From NCBI GenBank assembly GCA_917880885.1, contig OU862933.1, forward strand, positions 12,925,679 to 12,989,678: a DNA stretch of 64,000 nt, in the 5' to 3' direction. The stretch comes from Limnephilus marmoratus. Its lineage: Eukaryota; Arthropoda; Insecta; Trichoptera; Limnephilidae. This document shows, in pieces, positions 10,212 to 21,899 of this stretch (positions are counted from its first letter, which is position 1; each line of letters begins with the position of its first letter). The notes under the pieces were generated by a model. The model saw only the letters and a list, made by a program, of their open reading frames with translations, searched no databases and was not told where the DNA came from. The position numbers and the translations under genes were made by a program.

Positions 10212-13200
10212 GAGGTCGGACGTTTGAACACATTTGGTCGGTCAAAACTTTGGCTTTATGGCTTCGAACCGTCTGAAAATTTGAATTCTTACTGAGAATC
10301 ACATGGTCTGTACACGAATCAATCAAAAAATCAAAATTTTATAAAGATTTTTTTTTTTAAATCACTGTTTTAACACTTGGGTTCGGTCATTTAAGCACTT
10401 GGAGTCGGACGTTTGAATACTTGGGTCGGTCATAACTTTGGCATTATGGCTTCAATCAAATCAAATTCAAATCAAGCAAAAAATCGGCCAAAAGAAGATT
10501 TTTTTCATAAAAACATCGTTTTACGGGCGCTTTGTAACAACAATTGTTGTCGGTCATAACTTCCGCCCTATATCACTGAATCGACTGATATTTTGGATTC
10601 TTACTAAGAATCATGGTCGGTACACGAATCAATCAAAAAATCTACAAAGAAAATTAAAAAATAAATCTTTTTAACACATAAGTTTTGTCATTTTAGCACT
10701 TGGGGTCAAACGTTTGAACACTTTGGGTCCATCATAACATTGGCTTTATGGCTTCGAACTGTCGGAAATTTTGATTCTTACTAAGAATCATGGTCTGCAC
10801 ATGAATCAATTAAAAAATCTCCAAAGAAATTTTTTTTTAAATTCGTTTTAACTTTGGCCCTATGGCTTCGAGTATCATGGTCTGTACACGAATCAATCAA
10901 AAAATCTGCACAAAGAAGAATTTTTGCAAAAAATCATGGTTTAACGGTAACAACAATTGTGGTCGGTCATAACTTCCGCCCTTTGGCACCGAACCGTCTA
11001 AAAATTTGAATTCTTACTAAAAATCATGGTCTGTACACGAATTAATCAAAAAAATCTACAGAGAAAATTAAAAAAAAATCATCGTTTTATAACTTGGGTT
11101 TGGTCGTTTTAGCACTTAGGGTTGGAGGTTTGAACACTTGGGGTCGGCTTTATGGCTTCGAACCGTCTAATATTTTAGATTCTTACTAAGAATCATGGTC
11201 TATACACGAATCAATCAAAAATTCTGCAAACAGAATTTTTTTATAAAGATCGTCGTTTTAACACTTGGGGTCGGACGTTTGAAAACTTAGGGTCGGTCAT
11301 AACGTTGGCCTTATGGCTCAAACCATCTGAAATTTTGGATTCTTACTAAGAATCATGGTCTGTACACGAATCAATCAAAAAATCTACAAAGAAAATTAAA
11401 AAAAAAAAATCGTTTTAACACTTGGGTTTCGTCATTTAAACACTTTGGGGTCGGACGTTTGAACACTTGGGGTCCGTCAAAACTTTGGCTTTATGGCTGC
11501 TTCGAACCGTCTGAAATTTTGGATTCTTACTAAGAATCATGGTCTGTACATGAATCAATCAAAAAATCTACAAAGAGATTTTTTTTATATTCGTTTTAAC
11601 TTTGGCCCTATGGCTTCGAGAATCATGGTCTGTACTATCAATCAAAAAATCTGCCAAAACATCGTTTTACGGGCGCTTTGTAACAACAATTGTTGTCGGT
11701 CATAACTTCCGCCCTTTAGCACCGAACCGAATGATATTTTGGATTCTTATTAAGAATCATGGTCTGTACACGAATCAATCAAAAAATCTACAAAGAAAAT
11801 TTAAAAAAATTTCATTTTAACACTTGGGTTTCATCATTTTAGCACTTGGGGTCGGACGTTTGAAAACTTAGGGTCGGTCATAACATTGGCCTTATGGATC
11901 AAACCATCTGAAATTTTGGATTCTTACTAAGAATCATGGTCTGTACATGAATTAATCAAAACATCTACAGAGAAAATAAAAAAAATCATCGTTTTTACAC
12001 TTGGGTTCGGTCGTTTTAGCACTTAGGGTTGGAGGTTTGAACACTTGGGGTCGGCTTTATGGCTTCGAACCGTCTAATATTTTAGATTCTACTAAGAATC
12101 ATGGTCTATACACGAATCAATCAAAAAATCTGCAAACAGAATTTTTTTATAAAGATCGTCGTTTTAACACTTAGGTTCGGTCGTTTTAGCACTTGGGGTC
12201 GGACGTTTGAAAACTTAGGGTCGGTCATAACGTTGGCCTTATTGCTCAAACCATCTGAAATTTTGGATTCTTACTAAGAATCATGGTCTATACACGAATC
12301 AATCAAAAAATCTGCAAACAGAATTTTTTTAAAAAGATCATCGTTTTACCACTTGGGTTCGGTCGGTTTAGCACTTGGGGTCGGACATTTGAAAACTTAG
12401 GGTCGGTCATAACGTTGGCATTATGGCTCAAACCATCTGAAATTTTGGATTCTTACTAAGAATCATGGTCTGTACACGAATCAATCAAAAAATCTACAAA
12501 GAAAATTAAAAAAAAAAAATTGTTTTAACACTTGGGTTTCGTCATTTTTTGGGGTCGGACGTTTGAACACTTGGGGTCCGTCAAAACTTTGGCTTTATGG
12601 CTGCTTCGAACCGTCTGAAATTTTGGATTCTTACTAAGAATCATGGTCTGTACATGAATCAATCAAAAAATCTACAAAGAGATTTTTTTTTATATTCGTT
12701 TTAACTTTGGCCCTATGGCTTCGAGAATCATGGTCTGTACTATCAATCAAAAAATCTGCCAAAACATCGTTTTACGGGCGCTTTGTAACAACAATTGTTG
12801 TCGGTCATAACTTCCGCCCTTTAGCACCGAACCGAATGATATTTTGGATTCTTATTAAGAATCATGGTCTGTACACGAATCAATCAAAAAATCTACAAAG
12901 AAAATTTAAAAAAATTTCATTTTAACACTTGGGTTTCATCATTTTAGCACTTGGGGTCGGACGTTTGAACACTTGGGGTCCGTCAAAACCTTGGCTTTAT
13001 GGCTTCGAACCGTCTGAAATTTTGGATTCTTACTAAGAATCATGGTCTGTACATGAATCAATCAAAAAATCTACAAAGATAATATTTTTATATTCGTTTT
13101 AACTTTGGCCCTATGGCTTCGAGAATCATGGTCTGTGCACGAATCAATCAAAAAATCTGCCAAAAGAAGAATTTTTGCAAAAAATCATCATTCAACGGTA

Positions 13201-16200
13201 ACAACAATTGTGGTCCGGTCATAACTTCCGCACTATGGCACCGAACCGTCTGAAAATTTGAATACTTTTCGAGAATCATGGTTTGTACACGAATCAATCA
13301 AAAAATCTACAGAAAAAAAATCAACGTTTTAACACTTGGGTTCGGTCGTTTAAGCACTTAGGGTCGGACGTTTGAACACTTGGGGTCTGTCAAAACTTTG
13401 GCTTTTTGTCTCCGAACCGTCTGAAATTTTGGATTTTTACTAAGAATCATGGTCTGTACACGAATCAAGCAAATATGCGGCCAAAAGATCATTTTTTTCA
13501 AAAAAACATAGTTTTACGGGGGCTTTGTAATAACAATATTTGTCGGTCATAACTTCCGCCCTATACCACCGAACCGACTGATATTTTGGATTCTTACTAA
13601 GAATCATGGTCTGTACACGAATCATTCAAAAAATCTACAAAGAAAATTTAAAAAAAAAATCGTTTTAACACTTGGGTTTCGTCATTTTAGCACTTGGGGT
13701 CGGACGTTTGAACACTTGGGGTCCGTCAAAACCTTGGCTTTATGGTTTCGAACCGTCTGAAATTTTGGATTCTTACTAAGAAACGTGGTCTGTACATGAA
13801 TCAATCAAAAAATCTACGAAGAGATTTTTTTTAAAAGATCATCGTTTTAACACTTGGGTTCCGTTGTTTTAGCACTTGGGGTCGGACGTTTGAAAACTTA
13901 GGGTCGGTCATAACATTGGCCTTATGGCTCAAACCATCTGAAATTTTGGATTCTTACTAAGAATCATGGTCTGTACATGAATTAATCAAAACATCTACAG
14001 AGAAAATAATAAAAAATCATCGTTTTAACACTTGGGTTCGGTCGTTTTAGCACTTAGGGTTGGAGGTTTGAACACTTGGGGTCGGCTTTATGGCTTCGAA
14101 CCGTCTAATATTTTAGATTCTTACTAAGAATCATGGTCTATACACGAATCAATCAAAAAATCTGCAAACAGAATTTTTTTATAAAGATCGTCGTTTTAAC
14201 ACTTAGGTTCGGTCGTTTTAGCACTTGGGGTCGGACGTTTGAAAACTTAGGGTCGGTCATAACGTTGGCCTTATGGCTCAAACCATCTGAAATTTTGGAT
14301 TCTTACTAAGAATCATGGTCTGTACACGAATCAATCAAAAAATCTACAGAGAAAAAAAATCATCGTTTTAACACTTCGGTTTGGTCGTTTTAGCATTTAG
14401 GGTCGGACGTTTGAACACTTGGGGTCCCTCAAAACATTGGCTTTTTGGCTCCGAACCGTCTGAAATTTTGGATTTTTACTAAGAATCATGGTCTGTACCC
14501 GAATCAAGCAAATATGCGGCGAAAAGATCATTTTTTTCAAAAAAACATCGTTTTACGGGGGCTTTGTAATAACAATTGTTGTCGGTCATAACTTCCGCCC
14601 TATACCACCGAACCGACTGATATTTTGGATTCTTACTAAGAATCATGGTCTGTACACGAATCAATCAAAAAATCTACAAAGAAAATTTAAAAAAAAAATC
14701 GTTTTAACACTTGGGTTTCGTCATTTTAGCACTTGGGGTCGGATGTTTGAACACTTGGGGTCCGTCAAAACCTTGGCTTTATGGCTTCGAACCGTCTGAA
14801 ATTTTGGATTCTTACTAAGAAACGTGGTCTGTACATGAATCAATCAAAAAATCTACGAAGAGAATTTTTTTAAAAGATCATCGTTTTAACATTTGGGTTC
14901 CGTTGTTTTAGCACTTGGGGTCGGACGTTTGAAACTTAGGGTCGGTCATAACGTTGGCCTTATGGCTCAAACCAATTGAAATTTAGGATTCTTACTAAGA
15001 ATCATGGTCTGTACACGAATCAATCAAAACATCTACAGAGAAAATAAAAAAAAATCATCGTTTTAACACTTGGGTTCGGTCGTTTAAGCACTTAGGGTTG
15101 GAGGTTTGAACACTTGGGGTCGGTTTTATGGCTTCGAACCGTCTAATATTTTAGATTCTTACTAAGAATCATGGTCTATACACGAATCAATCAAAAATTC
15201 TGCAAACAGAATTTTTTTATAAAGATCGTCGTTTTAACACTTGGGGTCGGACGTTTGAAAACTTAGGGTCGGTCATAACGTTGGCCTTATGGCTCAAAAC
15301 ATCTGAAATTTTGGATTCTTACTAAGAATCATGGGTATACACGAATCAATCAAAAAATCTGCAAACAGATTTTTTTTAAAATGATCATCGTTTTACCACT
15401 TGGGTTCGGTCGGTTTAGCACTTGGGGTCGGACATTTGAAAACTTAGGGTCGGTGATAACGTTGGCATTATGGCTCAAACCATCTGAAATTTTGGATTCT
15501 TACTAAGAATCATGGTCTGTACACGAATCAATCAAAAAATCTACAAAGAAAATTAAAAAAAAAAAATCGTTTTAACACTTGGGTTTCGTCATTTAAACAC
15601 TTTGGGGTCGGACGTTTGAACACTTGGGGTCCGTCAAAACTTTGGCTTTATGGCTGCTTCGAACCGTCTGAAATTTTGGATTCTTACTAAGAATCATGGT
15701 CTGTACATGAATCAATCAAAAAATCTACAAAGAGATTTTTTTTATATTCGTTTTAACTTTGGCCCTATGGCTTCGAGAATCATGGTCTGTACTATCAATC
15801 AAAAAATCTGCCAAAACATCGTTTTACGGGCGCTTTGTAACAACAATTGTTGTCGGTCATAACTTCCGCCCTTTAGCACCGAACCGAATGATATTTTGGA
15901 TTCTTTTTAAGAATCATGGTCTGTACACGAATCAATCAAAAAATCTACAAAGAAAATTTAAAAAAATTTCATTTTAACACTTGGGTTTCATCATTTTAGC
16001 ACTTGGGGTCGGACGTTTGAACACTTGGGGTCCGTCAAAACCTTGGCTTTATGGCTTCGAACCGTCTGAAATTTTGGATTCTTACTAAGAATCATGGTCT
16101 GTACATGAATCAATCAAAAATCTACAAAGATAATATTTTTATATTCGTTTTAACTTTGGCCCTATGGCTTCGAGAATCATGGTCTGTGCACGAATCAATC

Positions 16201-18242
16201 AAAAAATCTGCCAAAAGAAGAATTTTTGCAAAAAATCATCATTCAACGGTAACAACAATTGTGGTCCGGTCATAACTTCCGCACTATGGCACCGAACCGT
16301 CTGAAAATTTGAATACTTTTCGAGAATCAATATAAGAATAGTTTTTACACGAATCAATCAAAAAATCTACAGAAAAAAATCAACGTTTTAACACTTGGGT
16401 TCGGTCGTTTAAGCACTTAGGGTCGGACGTTTGAACACTTGGGGTCTGTCAAAACTTTGGCTTTTTGTCTCCGAACCGTCTGAAATTTTGGATTTTTACT
16501 AAGAATCATGGTCTGTACACGAATCAAGCAAATATGCGGCCAAAAGATCATTTTTTTCAAAAAAACATAGTTTTACGGGGGCTTTGTAATAACAATTGTT
16601 GTCGGTCATAACTTCCGCCCTATACCACCGAACCGACTGATATTTTGGATTCTTACTAAGAATCATGGTCTGTACACGAATCAATCAAAAAATCTACAAA
16701 GAAAATTTAAAAAAAAAATCGTTTTAACACTTGGGTTTCGTCATTTTAGCACTTGGGGTCGGACGTTTGAACACTTGGGGTCCGTCAAAACCTTGGCTTT
16801 ATGGCTTCGAACCGTCTGAAATTTTGGATTCTTACTAAGAAACGTGGTCTGTACATGAATCAATCAAAAAATCTACGATGAGAATTTTTTTAAAAGATCA
16901 TCGTTTTAACACTTGGGTTCCGTTGTTTTAGCACTTGGGGTCGGACGTTTGAAACTTAGGGTCGGTCATAATGTTGGCCTTATGGCTCAAACCATCTGAA
17001 ATTTTGGATTCTTACTAAAAATCATGGTCTGTACACGAATCAATCAAAAAATCTACAAAGAAAATTAAAAAAAAAAATCGTTTTAACACTTGGGTTTCGT
17101 CATTTAATCACTTTGGGGTCGGACGTTTGAACACTTGGGGTCCGTCAAAACTTTGGCTTTATGGCTGCTTCGAACCGTCTGAAATTTTGGATTCTTACTA
17201 AGAATCATGTTCTGTACATGAATCCATCAAAAAATCTACAAAGAGAATTTTTTTTATATTCGTTTTAACTTTGGCCCTATGGCTTCGAGAATCATGGTCT
17301 GTACTATCAATCAAAAAATCTGCCAAAACATCTTTTTACGGGCGCTTTGTAACAACAATTGTTGTCGGTCATAACTTCCGCCCTATAGCACCGAACCGAA
17401 TGATATTTCGGATTCTTATTAAGAATCATGGTCTGTACACGAATCAATCAAAAAATCTACAAAGAAAATTTAAAAAAATTTCATTTTAACACTTGGGTTT
17501 CATCATTTTAGCACTTGGGGTCGGACGTTTGAAAACTTAGGGTCGGTCATAACATTGGCCTTATGGATCAAACCATCTGAAATTTTGGATTCTTACTAAG
17601 AATCATGGTCTGTACATGAATTAATCAAAACATCTACAGAGAAAATAAAAAAAATCATCGTTTTTACACTTGGGTTCGGTCGTTTTAGCACTTAGGGTTG
17701 GAGGTTTGAACACTTGGGGTCGGCTTTATGGCTTCGAACCGTCTAATATTTTAGATTCTACTAAGAATCATGGTCTATACACGAATCAATCAAAAAATCT
17801 GCAAACAGAATTTTTTTATAAAGATCGTCGTTTTAACACTTAGGTTCGGTCGTTTTAGCACTTGGGGTCGGACGTTTGAAAACTTAGGGTCGGTCATAAC
17901 GTTGGCCTTATTGCTCAAACCATCTGAAATTTTGGATTCTTACTAAGAATCATGGTCTGTACACGAATCAATCAAAAAATCTACAGAGAAAAAAAAATCA
18001 TCGTTTTAACACTTCGGTTCGGTCGTTTTAGCATTTAGGGTCGGACGTTTGAACACTTGGGGTCCGTCAAAACCTTGGCTTTCTGGCTTCGAACCGTCTG
18101 AAATTTTGGATTTTTATTAAGAAACATAGTCTGTACACGAATCAAGCAAAAAATCGGCCAAAAGAAGATTTTTTTTCCAAAAAACGTCGTTTTACGGGCG
18201 CTTTGAACATCAATTGTTGTCGGTCATAACTTCCGCCCTATA
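10212..18242 (+). repeat. Complex satellite, forward section (right of copia insertion)
   Basis: Continues the array with the same cores and alternating module types, all in + orientation, to CCGCCCTATAG at 18242. Variation is mostly point changes, A-run length and module order. Peptides of 60-100 residues encoded in several modules recur because the DNA recurs, and their frames shift with A-run length. I saw no selected coding region. Confidence 0.9.
12425..16890 (+). repeat. Higher-order duplication of about 3.05 kb in the satellite
   Basis: A long series of modules from about 12425-13800 recurs at about 15480-16860 with the same order and private variants, such as TGTACTATCAATCAAAAA, GCAAATATGCGGCC and GTGGTCCGGTCATAAC. 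Matched landmarks at 12707/15759 and 13440/16499 are 3052 and 3059 bp apart. Shorter shared blocks recur at 11602 (1105 bp before 12707) and 17271 (1512 bp after 15759). Confidence 0.75.
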
Positions 18243-18526
18243 GTTTTTAAGGAGAGATGATGTTCAAATAATTACCCACGATTTAGTCCATGGGTATATT
18301 TTGGCTTCTTTACGACATATTGATTTAAAATGAATATGAAATAGTCTCGATATGTGCACCCTAAAAAAATAGACCAAACCTAACCTAACCAAACATTATT
18401 TAATAGTATTTTTTTTTGTATCGAAAATTAATTTTAATTAGATTAAGTATATTCAGTTAAGATCAAAATAAATGTTTTATTGTTCAATTCTCTGTGTTTT
18501 CACTCTTCGGTTTTTAGTGATAGTTT
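18243..18526. other. Spacer with a short telomere-like motif
   Basis: No gene seen. The segment AAACCTAACCTAACC near 18367-18382 has about two to three CCTAA units, the insect telomere motif on the C strand. It is too short to call an interstitial telomere. Confidence 0.35.
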
Positions 18527-18780
18527 CAGTATCGCCCTGGTGAAAGACCATCTTTCAGAATCGAAATGTTGTTTGTAGTAGCTTTAGCCGTGTTTGATGA
18601 CCAGATTTTAATAACTGGACACATCCCCACCTCCATTTTCCTTATCTCCTTCCCATCTCCACTACTTTCAGCCTCACCATACAACCAATTAGGGATGTCA
18701 TAGTCTCACTGGCTCCAGACCGCTGGGAATACATAGATGGGCGAGTTATGTGGCATTCATGTAAAAATATAAATAAAATC
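18527..18780 (+). repeat. Dispersed retroposon-like repeat, copy 1
   Basis: Shares CGCCCTGGTG, AGACCATCTTTCAGAA, CTACTTTCAGCCTCA and a GGCTCCAGAC(C/G)G(C/T)TGGGA block with segments at 37719-37966, 41452-41697 and 43077-43259, all in the same orientation. Each ends in an A-rich tail. This looks like a SINE or a LINE 3' end; no coding capacity seen. Confidence 0.6.
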
Positions 18781-18843
18781 ATGTTCTGTTTGATCCGGCT
18801 AGGTACTAGGTTTTGTTAATAAGTAATAAGTATATATTTGGTA

Positions 18844-19221
18844 CTAGCTGGTTCCCGGCAAGCGTTGCAATGCCATTCAAAGGAATAAATTGATTCACCC
18901 TGCATGTCCTTTCCCGTGCGTCCCCGTTCACCTCCCGAGTCGCCTTCCCCACCCGCGTTCCCCTACCACCTTCCCCGCCTTCCCCCTTCCTCCGATTTTT
19001 TAATTTTTTCTTTCCGTAAGAACCTTCCACAAAGTATTAGAACACTTTAAAAAAAACTTCCATTTCTCCCCTCCCTCTAATTTTCTTAGTTTTTCTTTCC
19101 ATAAGAACCTTCTACAATGTATTAGAAAACCTTTAAAAAAAGAATGAAATAGGTAAAGTCGTTCTGAAGTTATGGCGTGACCAAGGAAAACAGGTATTAA
19201 TTTTTATAAATATAATATAGA
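18844..19221 (-). mobile_element. Non-autonomous Helitron
   Basis: On the minus strand it begins TCTATATTATATTTATAAAA and ends in GGGAACCAGCTAG, with A before the TC and T after the CTAG, as Helitrons insert. The interior contains the phrase CACGCCATAACTTCAGAACG and two related copies of an AGAAGGTTCTTAYGGAAAG block. No helicase is encoded. Confidence 0.7.
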
Positions 19222-19389
19222 TGTACCTATAATATTACATACATATTTATATTAATTACTGTAATATCTATAAATTAACTTTAAATTTAATTTCATAATG
19301 GGATGCGATTTCGAGACTTGATATGCAGGTTGCATCAGGACCGATGACTTTTTTGTTCACCTAAAAACCATGAAACATAATTTTACTAA

Positions 19390-19690
19390 TTCTCCACACA
19401 GGAAGCCACGAGAAAAAAATCTCCCTCAGAGCCTGTATTGAGTCTGTAACTGAGAGAGTCCAGCTGGAGAGGTCAAAAGGTCTCTCTCAATCAGTCTCTC
19501 CCGATCCGGCCCGCCAAGCAGTAGGTGGACAAAAGCATCCACCGCCGAGACTTAGACAAACCCCCATGAACCCCTGCAAAAAAAAGTCGCCAAAAGTAGC
19601 GGACTACTTGGGGTGACCTATGGCAGGGGTGTTGGTTATACAATAAATGGTTCCCGGGGCGGCGGTACCCAGACCCGCCTCCCAAATTGA
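19390..19690 (-). mobile_element. LINE 5' end fragment (family X), copy a
   Basis: On minus this matches the start of the family seen at 20748-21205 and 23451-24368, with GGTACCGCCGCCC, AACCATTTATTG and CACCCCAAGTAGT. The copy is internally diverged and non-coding. Confidence 0.6.
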
Positions 19691-20747
19691 ATATTTAGGT
19701 ATTGGACAGTTTGGGTCGGGGCTGTGGATTGTGCGGCTTCTCAACTTAGTGACCATGAAGAAAAACATCACCGGGGAACAAAACGCCATCTATTACTCGC
19801 TTTATTACTCTTAATAAGCACGGTAATCTCTGGGACAGGTAGAGCTTGTCGAGTGAGTCTTGACACGTAAGTACACCCTTTAATATACCCACATATATTG
19901 AAGTTTGAAATATATGTGTAGTTTAGATATGTATATATATTATAAATTTCTTTTATTTTTTTGTGCTTAGATGCACGTACGCTAGACACAATTCAATAAA
20001 TAATAAAATAATAGACGAACAAGGAAAACAACTCGAAAAATAGAACCACGCCAAGATTTGGAGAAGGATTTCGTAAACACGAATTAAGCATTTTGTAAAG
20101 TTTTAAGGTAAGGAACCGGTAAAATAAAGACTCATCTTCAGGACAAATTCTAAGGAACTCTTGATTTATTTGTTATCATTTCCAATTACATTTTTTATAA
20201 TCGGAAGATACAAAACTACCCGAGACAGACCAAGGAGTAGTTAATTAGATGTAGTTTCAGCGAAGCGACGAAGAGGAAAGAGGTATATCCTTTTAAAAAA
20301 CCGTCATTTATAGAAAATCTCCTTGGCTAGTCACAGTTTTGTACCTTCCGGACATCTGTTGATAATTTAGCTAACTAACTATGAGAGTTCTCACCCAATG
20401 TTTTTACGTGGATCTCGAGAGGTGTGAGTCCTGGCTAAATTCGATTTTTAAAGGTCTAAATTTTAGACACATTTGTTTTTAAAAAATAATGTTAATAACA
20501 TAATAACCAATCTCCTTGGTGAGACCTTGAGATAAATGCTGCGTATAAAAATACTAGGTATTTCCTCGATCCGAATTACGAATTACGGGAAAGGAATGAA
20601 GCAACCGCAAGCAGCGTTTCGCGCCGTTTGATAATTGGATGAAGATTGTCAACTGGTGGAGTACCCATAACCTCTTTGGGTCTCACTTATTTAGAATGTT
20701 CTGAGCTAATATTCTGGTTTATGTTTAATTAATAAATTTCAATTTGG
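19691..20747. other. No recognised feature
   Basis: AT-rich sequence without a persuasive reading frame, RNA or repeat. The short open frames here lack motifs. Confidence 0.4.
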
Positions 20748-21205
20748 GAGGCGGGTATGGGTACCGCTGCCCGGGGAACCATTTATTGGATAACCAACAC
20801 TTCTTCCACAGGTTTCCCCAAGTCGTTCGCTACGTTTGGTGACTTAGCAAGGGTGCCCGGGTTCATGGGGTGAGGTTTTTCCAGGTCTTGGCGGCCGATA
20901 CGTCTGTCCACCTACTGCGTGGTTGGCAGGATCGAGAGAGACTGGTTGAGGGAGATCTTTTATCCTGCAGCCGGAATCTCTCGACCCATCGCCTTGCAAC
21001 GCAGTTGGAGGGATGGATTCATATGTCCGTCACTCCTGGACACACTGAGACCCAGATTCCTACCCACCCCTCATACCTATTTCCGTCCCATAACGTTCTC
21101 TCCTTCCTTTCCCTAAAAAAAACCCTCCACACAGCATCCCCTATAAGACGACATAGGCCCTGAGGGAAATTATTTTCCTCAGGGCCTCCTGGGTGGAGCT
21201 TATTA
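20748..21205 (+). mobile_element. Short LINE-X derivative: 5' end joined to 3' end
   Basis: The left part (20748-21120) matches the family-X 5' UTR (TGGGTACCGCTGCCC, AACCATTTATTGG). The right part matches the 3' end also seen at 27300-27420 (ACCCTCCACAC, GGGAAATTATTTT) and finishes with a perfect 10-bp hairpin, GGCCCTGAGG / CCTCAGGGCC (21156-21165 and 21177-21186), plus an A-run. The whole protein-coding interior is missing. It may be a non-autonomous derivative mobilised by the LINE, or a simple deletion copy. Confidence 0.55.
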
Positions 21206-21515
21206 AAAAAAAAGTAATAAGTAATTACAGGTTTATTTTATTTACATGTTTATTTTACGCACTTCTTTTTATCTTTTCAATTTTTTTTATAACTTTACCA
21301 ATTTTCAACATCATTACATACTAGTACCATGTGTTTACACTAGACTTCACTCAAAGTAACTATCAAACAGGCAGCCGCCTAGTATGGTGATTTAATAAAT
21401 CTAATCTACGTAAATGTCTAATATATGTAACATATTTTATAAATAAATAAAAATAAATTAGAATCTCTAAGAAAATGATTTTTCTCTTACACATACTTGA
21501 CTAACTTTAATCAGT
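21206..21515. other. No recognised feature
   Basis: AT-rich spacer between the LINE-X derivative and a foldback element; nothing recognised. Confidence 0.4.
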
Positions 21516-21815
21516 GATTCCTGACATTATCTGGAGTAAAAAATGTAAAAGAAATTTTGGTCTCCGGTGACTTTTTCGATAACTTTTTTTTTCAATTTTT
21601 TTTTCTTCAAAATCAAACAAAAAAAAATTCATCCGCATATCGTCACTGGTCACTCAGCCGAGTAACCGACCAACCCTTAACCCCTCCTCCAACTGTCCAA
21701 AACCTACCATATTTTTGTAGAAAAGAAAAAAAAAAAAAAAAAAAAAACATAAAAGTCACCGGAGACCAAAATTTTATTTACATTTTTTACTTCAAATAAT
21801 GCCAGGAATCACTGT
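21516..21815. mobile_element. Foldback/MITE-like element of about 300 bp
   Basis: Arms at about 21516-21580 and 21752-21815 are inverted copies: CAGTGATTCCTG...TTTTGGTCTCCGGTGACTTT against AAAGTCACCGGAGACCAAAA...CAGGAATCACTG. The centre is A/T-rich with a long poly-A run near 21727-21746. No coding capacity; target duplication not evident. Confidence 0.7.
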
Positions 21816-21899
21816 TTAAAGAACACCCTGTATTAAGTTATAAAGAGTATTCAATAATTGGAATTTAAATTATGTCCTACTATGCATTTTCAAGAAGCA

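Larger units (their letters stand above)
7915..10216 (-). mobile_element. RT-less copia-type element with 5-bp TSD and 12-bp terminal inverted repeat
   Basis: The element proper is 7920-10211. It starts TGTTATTTAGTT and ends AACTAAATAACA on +, a perfect 12-bp inverted repeat with retroviral TG...CA ends. It is flanked by GAGGT at 7915-7919 and 10212-10216. Taking the insert and one GAGGT out restores an uninterrupted satellite module, so the insertion is precise. Minus-strand order is a short LTR-like leader of about 105 bp (10211 down to about 10105), a primer-binding site, gag-protease, and integrase ending just short of the left terminus. Reverse transcriptase, RNase H and a recognisable 3' LTR are absent. 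Copia integrases normally make 5-bp duplications. Confidence 0.85.

Noticed and set aside
3253..17489. Many open frames of 60-108 codons in the satellite with recurring peptides
   Set aside because: They recur because the DNA repeats. Both strands and several frames are open, frames shift with A-run length, and no domain is seen.
2568..18242. CRISPR-like regular repeats
   Set aside because: Eukaryotic context, repeat bodies homologous to each other rather than unique spacers, no cas genes.
18367..18387. Interstitial telomere (CCTAA)n
   Set aside because: Only two to three units; expected by chance in AT-rich DNA.
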